In this document: positions 1 through 5,508 of the stretch, piece after piece
How the letters are laid out: each line of letters begins with the position of its first letter
Position numbering within the stretch: position 1 is the first letter of the stretch
Source of the DNA: an uncultured Lachnospiraceae bacterium
GTDB lineage: Bacteria; Bacillota_A; Clostridia; Lachnospirales; Lachnospiraceae
Direction of reading: 5' to 3'
Assembly: GCA_910585355.1 (NCBI GenBank)
Contig: CAJUDN010000029.1
Span: forward strand, 26,068-33,633
DNA: 7,566 bases
Translations under genes and position numbers: made by a program
The notes under the pieces: generated by a model
The model's input: the letters and a program-made list of their open reading frames with translations, nothing else
What the model was told of the DNA's origin: nothing
Databases searched by the model: none

Positions 1-175
1 AAACATATGGCCGGCATACATGATCATACTCTACAATAATCGTATTTGTACCCTGTGGCGAGGTATAGCTCTCCCGATATGAAACAAATAAAACATTGCA
101 GCAGCTTCGGCAAAAGCAAAAGACCAGGAAAAGCGCTGCTAACAGTAGGATATATTTTATCCGTCTACTCTTCAT
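1..175 (-). CDS. N-terminal part of a small membrane-anchored or secreted protein (runs off the left edge)
   Basis: Fifty-eight codons are visible before the window ends. The chosen ATG has the Shine-Dalgarno sequence GAGGAGG (182-188) six bases upstream. A second ATG directly upstream (176-178) would leave only three bases, so it is less likely. The protein begins with a basic stretch (KSRRIK), then a hydrophobic helix at residues 8-22 that runs into a Cys-rich patch (C20, C22, C25, C26). An extracytoplasmic segment follows, containing SPQGTNTIIVEYD at about 39-51. A signal anchor followed by an 'SP.G..T..V.YD' strand resembles small single-helix proteins of the DUF5412 type, but I do not recognise the family with certainty. 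There is no clean lipobox, because the Cys residues lie in an FCFCRSCC context. The gene is transcribed away from the rest of the window, and its function is unknown. Confidence 0.6.
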   Translation of the reverse strand, partial: MKSRRIKYILLLAALFLVFCFCRSCCNVLFVSYRESYTSPQGTNTIIVEYDHVCRPYV

Positions 176-209
176 CATTCCCCTCCTCACCTTTCATAAT
201 ATCCGTTTG

Positions 210-356
210 AAATATACCATTATGATACGCCAGCCGGATTTTATCACGACGGAAATGGTATGTGCTGTATTAGAAAGATTAAAAAACCAAACCGACTGTA
301 TGGAAAAATTATTTCTGCTACGATACATGGCAGACTGGGAGACGCTGTTTGCCTAG
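210..356 (+). pseudogene. Remnant of a GyrI-like (effector-binding) domain gene
   Basis: The plus-strand frame reads KYTIMIRQPDFITTEMV and continues to a TAG at 354-356. The segment MIRQP(D/E)F(I/V)T followed by a helix rich in E, L and K is characteristic, from memory, of the middle of GyrI-like domain proteins of Clostridia. These are soluble proteins related to the AraC effector-binding/SOUL fold that bind small ligands. Only about 45 residues are recognisable. The N-terminal half is absent, because the upstream DNA is the start of the oppositely oriented gene at 1-175. The C-terminal half, including the expected GLCVQ-type strand, is also lost. No ribosome binding site precedes the internal ATG at 222. 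I read this as a truncated fragment ending where the following possible repeat begins. It is short, so a chance resemblance cannot be excluded. Confidence 0.4.
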
Positions 357-589
357 AACGTGTCTGAAAATTGCCTTCTGGCAGCTGTGCGTTCCACTTC
401 GTGGGAGATTTGGCCCAAATAAACGCGGTGTAGCTCAACTGTGCCTGCGTTTTTGACCTGCACACTTGAAAAACATTTTGCGTACTTGGTTCAGTTCTTT
501 GCCGAACGATGTACGGGAAAAGGCAGAATCTTTATCATACCCAGATATCCCAAAAATTTATATAAGGCGCATAATTTTTCTGATTCTTT
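357..589. other. Gene-free stretch, possibly a dispersed non-coding repeat
   Basis: No convincing gene is seen on either strand. The stretch starts abruptly at the end of the GyrI-like fragment with CGTGTCTGAAAATTGCC. It contains small inverted motifs such as TCCAC-TTC-GTGGG (392-404) and TTTGG-C-CCAAA (409-419). The block from about 357 to 470 looks to me like a sequence recurring in Lachnospiraceae genomes. That impression is from memory and is not provable here. The short ORFs crossing it have no ribosome binding sites. Downstream of the gene ending at 590 there is only an AT-only inverted repeat (AAAAATT/AATTTTT), too weak to call a terminator. Confidence 0.25.
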
Positions 590-1093
590 TTATACAGAAA
601 CAGAGAAAGCCGCATCAGGTTCAGGCCCGGCTGCTTCTCCGGTCTTTGTATAGATTACAGGCTCCATCTTAACGACATCCGCCGGCTTTTCTGCGGATAT
701 GTTTCCGTCTTCGCCAGTCTGATCAGAGGAAGACTTTTCGCTCAATGCCGCTTTTCCACTTTCGCTGATGCTGACTGTATCCGTATCTCCATTTCGGTTT
801 TCTGCTATCCTCTTTTCCTGCTCCTCACGTTCTTCCCTGCGCCTCTGAATAGCATTTTCCTGCTCCGTCTTTGCTTTTTCCCGCGCTTCCTTTGCCTCCT
901 CCTTCATTCCTTCTTCTGTCACTTTCTGATAGTCTTCCGCCTTATCTGCAAAGTCCCCGACATACCCCATTGCCCGCTCCATGACGGCTGTATCTCCTTT
1001 CCGCTCTGCTTCTTTAAAGACACATAGCGGTGTATTCATCAGCTTCACGCTCATACTGGCTCCTGTAAGGCCTTCTATCGTTTTTGCATGCAT
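590..1093 (-). CDS. Hypothetical charged coiled-coil protein, last gene of the two-component cluster
   Basis: This 167-residue protein has no signal peptide or membrane segment. The start ATG has GGAGG seven bases upstream and lies 24 bases after the stop of the preceding coiled-coil gene, so the two are almost certainly co-transcribed. Residues 17-50 (LMNTPLCVFKEAERKGDTA, then ERAMGYVGDFA) form a compact, probably helical head. Residues 50-100 are a highly charged helix rich in E, K and R, predicted coiled coil. The tail (about 103-167) is low in complexity and acidic, with TDTVSISESGKAAL near 104-117 and EPVIYTKTGE near 144-153. The V-S/E-I-S-E/S-x-G/A-K-A-L motif recalls short segments in clostridial flagellum-associated and FlgM-like proteins, but that similarity is weak. 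Related hypothetical proteins occur in Lachnospiraceae as far as I recall. The function is unknown; a scaffold or partner of the neighbouring FlxA-like protein is an inference from position only. Confidence 0.8.
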   Translation of the reverse strand: MHAKTIEGLTGASMSVKLMNTPLCVFKEAERKGDTAVMERAMGYVGDFADKAEDYQKVTEEGMKEEAKEAREKAKTEQENAIQRRREEREEQEKRIAENRNGDTDTVSISESGKAALSEKSSSDQTGEDGNISAEKPADVVKMEPVIYTKTGEAAGPEPDAAFSVSV

Positions 1094-1117
1094 AATTGTC
1101 CCTCCATCTTCATTTTT

Positions 1118-1678
1118 CTATTGTGATACAGAAGCATTCTGCTGCCTGTATGTATCATTGTCTTTCTGACTTAACTCGTTTTCTACCTGCGCCAGCTTTT
1201 TCTCCAACTCATGAATTTTCTTTTCATCCCCGGAGACCGACTGGATCTGCTGCTCCAGCTGCCGCTTTTTCTCTTTCAGCTTCTTGATTTCCCTGTCAGC
1301 CTTATCCGTATTCGTGACACATTTCTCCGCCGGCTTTCCCTGACTGTCCCCGCTTATCTCTGGCGCTTCGCCATCCTCACTTTCCTCGGAACGGTCGCCC
1401 TTTCCATTTACATGGCCGGCTTCAGGGGCATCAAAAAAGATTTTCCGGTTGCCATTCTCATCCTGGCCTACCCGGTAAAGCCCCGCAGACTTCTGTCCCG
1501 ATTTTTCACTACTGATGTATTCATCCTGTGGTTCGGGCAGCCTTCCAGATTTTTTCTCCTCTGCAGCTTTCTCTACCTCCTTTGCCTTTTCCGCCCTCTC
1601 AGCGGCCTGTTTTTCCTTCGCCTTCTCTGCATAGCCGGTTCCGGAATGGCCATAATTTCCATGGATCTGCATTGCCAT
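1118..1678 (-). CDS. FlxA-like coiled-coil protein
   Basis: This 186-residue, very hydrophilic protein lacks a signal peptide and membrane segments. The start ATG follows AAGGAGG with ten bases between. An N-terminal stretch (MAMQIHGNYGHSGTGYAEKA) leads into a first charged helix at about 16-44. A middle region (about 50-90) contains DEYISSEKSG, then GLYRVGQDENGNRKIFFD, which looks like a small beta unit. A long acidic linker follows. The C-terminal segment at about 125-180 is a heptad-type coiled coil (IKKLKEKKRQLEQQI, HELEKKLAQVENEL) ending in KDNDTYRQQ. The C-terminal helix matches my memory of FlxA-like family proteins of Clostridia, which have no defined biochemical role. The gene lies 106 bases downstream of the sensor kinase, across a stem-loop, and 24 bases upstream of another coiled-coil gene. 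It probably forms oligomers. A regulatory link to the kinase is inferred from the order only. Confidence 0.85.
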   Translation of the reverse strand: MAMQIHGNYGHSGTGYAEKAKEKQAAERAEKAKEVEKAAEEKKSGRLPEPQDEYISSEKSGQKSAGLYRVGQDENGNRKIFFDAPEAGHVNGKGDRSEESEDGEAPEISGDSQGKPAEKCVTNTDKADREIKKLKEKKRQLEQQIQSVSGDEKKIHELEKKLAQVENELSQKDNDTYRQQNASVSQ

Positions 1679-1710
1679 AAATTATGTTCCTCCTTCAATT
1701 TGATATTGTC

Positions 1711-1753
1711 AGGAAACTTCTTTGCAGTCGCTCTGAGCCGCAGAAAGCTTCCT
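1711..1753 (-). promoter_or_regulatory. Intercistronic stem-loop between kinase and FlxA-like genes
   Basis: The arms at 1711-1722 and 1742-1753 can pair over 12 positions around a 19-base loop. In the minus-strand RNA the two non-Watson-Crick positions near the centre become G-U pairs, with one true mismatch. In the plus-strand RNA those positions would be A-C mismatches. This asymmetry suggests the structure is meant for the minus-strand transcript, the direction of the flanking genes. No U-tract follows on that strand, so it is not a standard terminator. It could be an mRNA processing or stability element that sets different levels for the regulator-kinase pair and the downstream coiled-coil genes. 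A T-rich run follows on the plus strand, but no plus-strand gene is present to be terminated. Confidence 0.4.
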
Positions 1754-1784
1754 TTTTCTTTTTTCGGCTGTAAATGTAAACATT

Positions 1785-3155
1785 TTAATACATTTGCTGT
1801 GAGCTGCTTTCTGGATGCTGTGGAATGATTAACAGCACATGGAGGACAAATACGTTCTCCTGTGTCTCTATATTCATGGCACCGTCATATTTTTCAACTA
1901 CCTTTTTTACATTCAACAAACCTGTCCCTTTTTTGAACGCGCCTTTCCCATGGAAACTGTTCTCGATTTCCATCATGAGAAAATCCCCCTGGATGCGTCC
2001 GGACACCCGGATATATTTTTCCATACCAGCGCTCTGATTTCTTACTGCCTGGATGGCATTATCCAGCGCATTTGACAGGACAATGCAGAGATCAATATCC
2101 CTAATGCCACAAGGATATGGCAAAAGAAGGGAACAGTCCACATCTATCCCCATGCTTTTCGCAATCCCCAGTTTGTTTCCCACCAGAATATCCACTACCG
2201 GGTTGTTGGTGCTGCAGGGGAATGACATTTTTTCCGCCATATCGTCCATATCCTCCATATAGCTTACCGCCTCCTCCATTTTCCCGTTCTGCAGAAGATT
2301 TTTAACCACTGTGATGTGGTTTCTGATATCATGGCGGAACGATTTTGTTCTGTCATAACGGGCCCTTGCCTCCTCCACATACTGATTCAGGGAATGCTCT
2401 TCCTGCTCCAACAGTGATAATTCCGTGCTGAGGCGGAAATTCTGTTGCAATTTTTTATAAGAAAACAAGATACAGAACAGGCTTAAAAGCCCCAGAAAAT
2501 ACATGGCTAACATCTGCCCATGACTGAAAATATGTTCCGCAGGCCCTTTGTCCACCAAGATCTCAAACTGGACGTCAAATTCAATCGCACCGATATATTT
2601 ACTCATAATGAATATCATCAGGATCGGAATAAAAATCAGAAACATTTGCTGCATTTCCATTGCGGTATCAAGACCATCCTCAGGACACTGGGCATCTATG
2701 GAAAAATAGCGGTACACCATATAATAACAAAAGCCGACCAGAGCCAGTGACGCCGCCTCGCCGATTAGCACGACCGCGATATTGTCCTTTGCATGGAAAA
2801 AAGCGGGCATCCATGGGTATGAAAGGCTTATCAGCGAATTCACAATCTCATAACAGAGCAGCATGATTTCCATTGCCAGGGCCGCATACAGAAGGGAGTA
2901 CTTAAAATCTGCATGGCAGATAAAAATCCCGTATGCTGTAAGCAGAAAGACGAGCACCACAAAGCCGATGATTGTACCGATCGGAACAAAATCATTAACA
3001 ATCACTGCACATACTGCAAACATGAAATAAAAAGGAAGCCATACTCTCTTTTTCAGAATTTTTGCCAGGAAATAGAGCTGAAAAGACATCTCGACAACGC
3101 CCATCATATACACATTAATAAAATCTAAATACTCAGCCATTTTTCCTGCCCCCAT
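1785..3155 (-). CDS. GHKL-type sensor histidine kinase (AgrC/VirS class)
   Basis: This membrane sensor is expected to autophosphorylate on His and pass the phosphate to the adjacent LytTR regulator. About seven hydrophobic helices fill residues 8-234 (roughly 8-30, 38-58, 60-80, 88-110, 125-150, 168-188, 214-234), as in peptide-sensing HPK10 kinases. A linker helix (about 237-270) leads to the H-box FRHDIRNH with H275. The N-box LSNALDNAI (N362, N366) and the G-box KGTGL (410-412) of a HATPase_c domain follow. Total length is about 456 residues, normal for the class. The start is uncertain. The ATG at 3155 has AAAGGG five bases upstream and lies 12 bases after the regulator stop. A TTG at 3161 and an ATG at 3140 (behind GCAGGA) are alternatives, and all leave the first helix intact. 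No AgrB/AgrD-like peptide genes are in the window, so the ligand is unknown. Confidence 0.93.
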   Translation of the reverse strand: MGAGKMAEYLDFINVYMMGVVEMSFQLYFLAKILKKRVWLPFYFMFAVCAVIVNDFVPIGTIIGFVVLVFLLTAYGIFICHADFKYSLLYAALAMEIMLLCYEIVNSLISLSYPWMPAFFHAKDNIAVVLIGEAASLALVGFCYYMVYRYFSIDAQCPEDGLDTAMEMQQMFLIFIPILMIFIMSKYIGAIEFDVQFEILVDKGPAEHIFSHGQMLAMYFLGLLSLFCILFSYKKLQQNFRLSTELSLLEQEEHSLNQYVEEARARYDRTKSFRHDIRNHITVVKNLLQNGKMEEAVSYMEDMDDMAEKMSFPCSTNNPVVDILVGNKLGIAKSMGIDVDCSLLLPYPCGIRDIDLCIVLSNALDNAIQAVRNQSAGMEKYIRVSGRIQGDFLMMEIENSFHGKGAFKKGTGLLNVKKVVEKYDGAMNIETQENVFVLHVLLIIPQHPESSSQQMY

Positions 3156-3167
3156 ATGCAAACCCTT

Positions 3168-3872
3168 TTATATATTTTTCATATACCGAAGTACAGCGGC
3201 AGAAAACTCTTTGCCGCGCAGCCTCGATACAGGAACCTCCCTGCCATTATCCATATATGCAGTCCCGTTTTTATAGCCTTTTAAATGCCTCAGATTTATG
3301 AGATAGCTCCTGTGGCACCGAAAAAAATGATCGTCCAGCTTCGTTTTCAGATGCTCAATCTGTTCATAATAATCAAGAACTTCGCCGGATACCAGATTCA
3401 GATATATTTTCCGGTCTATAATCTCACAAAAAATAATCTCATCCTTTGGAATGATGCGTCCCTCATATCCCTTTTGCACCAGCAAGCTGTCTTCCTGGGC
3501 ACTGCACATAGAAGTGTAAAGGCGCTCCATCGTCTTCCCAAACTGTTTTTCATCCACCGGCTTGACCAGATAATCGTAGGCCTGTACCTCAAAAGACTGG
3601 AATACCATCTCTTTCAGTACCGTAATAAAGATCAGGAATCCCCGGAACTGATCGGCCCGGAGTTTTCTTGCCGTTTCCATGCCGTCCATGCCTTTCATCT
3701 GTATATCCAGAAACAGGATGTCGATCGGCCCGTCGTAGCTTAACAGCTCTTTGCCGCTTAAAAATGTCCGAAAATGGACCTCTCTGTTCTTTTTACAGAA
3801 AAAATCAGAGGCCATTGTCCTTATATGATCGGACATATGTTTTTCATCATCACAGATTGCAATATGGATCAA
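3168..3872 (-). CDS. LytTR-family response regulator (AgrA/VirR class)
   Basis: This 234-residue transcription factor has an N-terminal receiver domain (1-120). The acidic pair is D8/D9, the phospho-acceptor D56 lies in ILFLDIQMKGMDG, T84 sits in FITV, and K104-P105 lies in YLVKPV. A LytTR DNA-binding domain (about 130-233) follows with the typical strands (IIFCEIIDRKIYLNL), the HRSYLINL motif at 187-194 and VPVSRLRGKEF near the end. LytTR domains bind pairs of short repeats upstream of targets. Translation starts at TTG. The next in-frame Met is residue 13 and would remove the acidic pair, and a near-perfect Shine-Dalgarno sequence sits five bases from the TTG. The regulator is the first gene of the cluster, followed after 12 bases by the kinase, so the two form one signalling pair. 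Possible LytTR half-sites upstream suggest autoregulation. Confidence 0.95.
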   Translation of the reverse strand: MIHIAICDDEKHMSDHIRTMASDFFCKKNREVHFRTFLSGKELLSYDGPIDILFLDIQMKGMDGMETARKLRADQFRGFLIFITVLKEMVFQSFEVQAYDYLVKPVDEKQFGKTMERLYTSMCSAQEDSLLVQKGYEGRIIPKDEIIFCEIIDRKIYLNLVSGEVLDYYEQIEHLKTKLDDHFFRCHRSYLINLRHLKGYKNGTAYMDNGREVPVSRLRGKEFSAAVLRYMKNI

Positions 3873-3877
3873 TGCAC

Positions 3878-3885
3878 CACCTCCT
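3878..3885 (-). promoter_or_regulatory. Strong ribosome binding site that sets a TTG start
   Basis: The minus strand reads AGGAGGTG, complementary to the 3' end of 16S rRNA, five bases before the TTG at 3872-3870. A further AGG repeat lies just upstream. The ATG-less start of the response regulator is decided by this site. Confidence 0.8.
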
Positions 3886-3924
3886 CCTGGTTAGGACTAT
3901 CCATTTCCCGACAGCCCCTTTGTA

Positions 3925-3968
3925 CATAACGGTGAAAACACTATAATTATAAAAATTTATTCAACTGT
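3925..3968 (-). promoter_or_regulatory. Candidate promoter region of the response-regulator operon with LytTR-like half-sites
   Basis: On the minus strand two -10-like hexamers lie in an AT-rich stretch, TATAAT (3951-3946) and TATAGT (3945-3940). Neither has a good -35 hexamer at 16-18 bases. Two sequences each match eight of nine positions of the LytTR half-site consensus [TA][AC][CA]GTTN[AG][TG]: ACAGTTGAA (3968-3960) and ACCGTTATG (3933-3925). They are 35 bases apart start to start, wider than the usual 21-23. A poor -35 with a nearby activator site would fit an autoactivated promoter, but this is only a candidate. An 8-bp palindrome GTGATCAC lies at 3967-3974. Confidence 0.3.
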
Positions 3969-3982
3969 GATCACTACAATTT

Positions 3983-4272
3983 TTACAGCTTCATCTGGAT
4001 TTTTTCATCAAAATTAATCAGCCCCCGGTAGCTGATCTCTACCTTATCACCCACGGCAATCGGGGAATCTCCTCCAGTTGCCTGTGCATTCTCTGTGGAA
4101 AATCCTTCTAATATCTGTGCGTTCTCCGGGGAAAAATAATAGAGCATGTCATCCTCCGGGGTCCTGATTGTGATTTTATTGCCTTCATACTTTTCAACAA
4201 TTAAGCATCACATCCTGTAACCATTGTATTCAATATACGGACAGTACCGAATACTATCATCGTCTTTTTCAG
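3983..4272 (-). pseudogene. Small lipoprotein gene with a frameshift after the lipobox
   Basis: The minus frame from 4272 reads LKKTMIVFGTVRILNTM, then VTGC, a typical lipoprotein signal with the lipobox Cys codon at 4210-4212, and hits TAA at 4201-4203. In the neighbouring frame, from about 4201 down to the stop at 3983-3985, is a well-formed 72-codon tail. It includes IVEKYEGNKITIRTPEDD, LYYFSPENAQILEG and IAVGDKVEISYRG. The repeating beta-strand pattern and 'VGDKVEISYRG' ending resemble small OB-like lipoproteins of Clostridia, a family without a known function. Joining the two frames with one added or lost base at about 4201-4204 would give a protein of roughly 95 residues. The expected initiator position (before KK) reads CTG; the nearest ATG is at 4258-4260 and would drop the basic residues. 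I infer a recently inactivated gene. A sequencing error at one base is the main alternative. Confidence 0.65.
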
Positions 4273-4308
4273 TTTTATAAATACTCTGCCATCATAGAAT
4301 TTACAGAT

Positions 4309-4337
4309 ATTATAATTTGTCTAAATCATTTAAACAA
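4309..4337 (-). promoter_or_regulatory. Sigma-A-type promoter of the frameshifted lipoprotein gene
   Basis: The minus strand has TTGTTT (4337-4332), a 17-base spacer, and a consensus TATAAT (4314-4309). The -10 is perfect and the -35 matches only its TTG part. The predicted transcript would start about 30 bases before the lipoprotein start, supporting that this was a real gene with its own promoter. Confidence 0.5.
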
Positions 4338-4392
4338 CCTGTTTGCAGTGAAATGTATTTCGGGTGCCGCAAAATGTTCTTAAACCCTCTTC

Positions 4393-4557
4393 TTAATGTA
4401 CGTCCTCCTTCTCCGTCCATCGCAACCCCTTATTTTCCTTCAGAAGCCCCATGCGGTACAGCGCCTGCACACAGTCCGTCTAGCCCTGGATATAAGCGCG
4501 CTTCTCTTTTTTGTTATATTTTCCACATCTCCTTATATTTTTACTCTTACTGCCCAT
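4393..4557 (-). pseudogene. Short ORF remnant interrupted by TAG
   Basis: The minus frame reads KKEKRAYIQG, then TAG at 4480-4482, then TDCVQALYRMGLLKENKG and on to a TAA at 4393-4395. Codon choice and the continuous amphipathic pattern either side of the stop suggest that TAC or TAT became TAG, giving 'YIQGYTDCVQALYRMGLL' originally. AAGGAG lies at 4534-4529, but no start codon at suitable spacing is in this frame. A GTG just after it reads VENITK in another frame and would join if one base were gained or lost in the following A-run. The nominal ATG at 4557 has no ribosome binding site. The family is not recognised. It lies in the same decaying zone as the lipoprotein pseudogene. Confidence 0.35.
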
Positions 4558-4714
4558 TATATATTATAGAAGAGTTCTATCATCTATCATCGCTTAATTA
4601 TTCATGTCATAGCAGATAAAATTAGTTCCTAGAGTGTGTCTGAACCATTAACATCAAAATGCAGGGATGTTATGTGGAGGGAGTGATTATATATTTTATT
4701 GAAAGTAAAAATAA
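4558..4714. other. AT-rich intergenic stretch without a gene
   Basis: No supported gene is seen. Features are a tandem TCTATCA duplication (4576-4589) and a 6-bp inverted repeat AACATC/GATGTT (4650-4655, 4666-4671). GTGTCTGAA occurs near 4635, the same nine bases found at the start of the possible repeat near 360. None of these is enough to call an element. Confidence 0.3.
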
Positions 4715-4775
4715 AAATCCAGACTTTCTATCAGAAAATGCCTTAAAAAGGCTTTATGATAGAAAGTCTGGATTT
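4715..4775 (-). terminator. Strong rho-independent terminator after the DUF2461 gene
   Basis: The arms at 4715-4732 and 4758-4775 are perfect 18-bp complements. The 25-base loop contains a nested GCCTT/AAGGC hairpin (4740-4744, 4748-4752). On the minus strand the stem is followed by a T-rich run (TTTTTATTTTTAC overlapping its base), as expected for termination 35 bases after the DUF2461 stop codon. The stem is longer than usual. Its downstream flank on the plus strand is less T-rich, so minus-strand use is favoured. Confidence 0.85.
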
Positions 4776-4809
4776 CTTAAGTTTCCATTACATCTTCAAT
4801 TTGAATATT

Positions 4810-5493
4810 TTACCTTGTAGGCATTTGAAAGTCTACAAGCGCCTTGTTCAAATAATCATTAAAAGGTTTCATAATCTGAAAAAGTTTTATTGCCTTTACA
4901 AGAAATATTTCCGCATTTTTCACTTCTTCATCTTTTAGCGGGTATTCCAGATACCAGCTCTTAAATTTCAAATAGTCTGCCTGAGGGTGTTCTTTCTCGT
5001 ATTTCGCAGGAACATTCTTTAATGCGGTCCCCTGCACAGTAAAGTATTTTTCAAAATCCAGCTGGTGGATAATCCTCTCCCATTCCTCTCCGTTCCGGGA
5101 AATATAATCCCGTATCATCGCTGTCGCGTCCTTAAACATATCTGCGAACAGTCCACCGCCCAAAAAAGACTGATTACCTGGTTTTATCATGAGATAATAA
5201 CCAACAGGGACAGGCAGTTTTCCTTCCTGTGAAATATGAGCGCGGAACGCAGGATTATACGGTGATTTGTCATGGCTAAACCTGGTATCCCTAACCATCT
5301 TAAACGTAAGATCTTTTGGATTACTATGTAAAATACTGCTGTCAAACTTACCGATTTCGAGTATCAACGTCTGTAATAATTTTTCAAATTCCGCATTTGC
5401 TCTTTTATAATCATCCTTGTTTGCATGATACCATTCACGGTTGTTATTCATACTTAATGCTGATAAATAGTCAAGCATAAACTGTGTATTCAT
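4810..5493 (-). CDS. DUF2461 family protein
   Basis: This 227-residue protein matches the DUF2461/TIGR02453 family, usually about 220 residues, with no established enzymatic activity. Visible family hallmarks are the N-terminal LSALSMNNNREWYHANKDDY (10-29) and KDLTFKMVRDTRFSHDKSPY (60-79), which holds the conserved R-D-x-R-F-x-x-D-K-x-P-Y signature. YYLMIKPGNQSFLGGGLF (99-116) corresponds to the core 'G.Y..I.P....GGG' strand, and LKFKSWYLEYPL (173-184) to the late signature. There is no signal peptide, so it is cytosolic. The start ATG has AAGGAG ten bases upstream, and that site overlaps the stop codon of the sigma-factor gene 15 bases away, so translation is probably coupled. It is the last gene of the operon, followed by a strong terminator. 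Being downstream of an ECF sigma suggests a stress-linked role, which is inference. Confidence 0.93.
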   Translation of the reverse strand: MNTQFMLDYLSALSMNNNREWYHANKDDYKRANAEFEKLLQTLILEIGKFDSSILHSNPKDLTFKMVRDTRFSHDKSPYNPAFRAHISQEGKLPVPVGYYLMIKPGNQSFLGGGLFADMFKDATAMIRDYISRNGEEWERIIHQLDFEKYFTVQGTALKNVPAKYEKEHPQADYLKFKSWYLEYPLKDEEVKNAEIFLVKAIKLFQIMKPFNDYLNKALVDFQMPTR

Positions 5494-5508
5494 AATTTGT
5501 CATCTCCT

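Noticed and set aside
500..589. Terminator after the last coiled-coil gene
   Set aside because: Only an AT-only seven-base inverted repeat with a 14-base loop is present, which is too weak to call.
466..672. Plus-strand ORF starting MKNILRTWFSSLPNDVREKAES
   Set aside because: It looks protein-like at first, but there is no ribosome binding site, and its second half is antisense to the well-supported gene ending at 590.
1211..1828. Plus-strand 205-codon hydrophobic ORF
   Set aside because: It is antisense to the FlxA-like gene. Hydrophobicity arises because the complement of Glu/Lys-rich codons reads as Phe/Leu-rich. No ribosome binding site.
3285..3743. Plus-strand 152-codon ORF
   Set aside because: It is entirely antisense to the response regulator, whose domains and active-site residues are intact.
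4317..4619. Plus-strand 100-codon ORF
   Set aside because: Ser/Pro/Tyr-rich composition, no ribosome binding site, and it overlaps a promoter and a more protein-like minus-strand remnant.
4684..4819. Plus-strand reading beginning with GTG behind GGAGGGA near 4677-4683, running through the 18-bp palindrome
   Set aside because: The Shine-Dalgarno match is tempting, but most of the ORF is the terminator hairpin and the end of the DUF2461 gene on the other strand.
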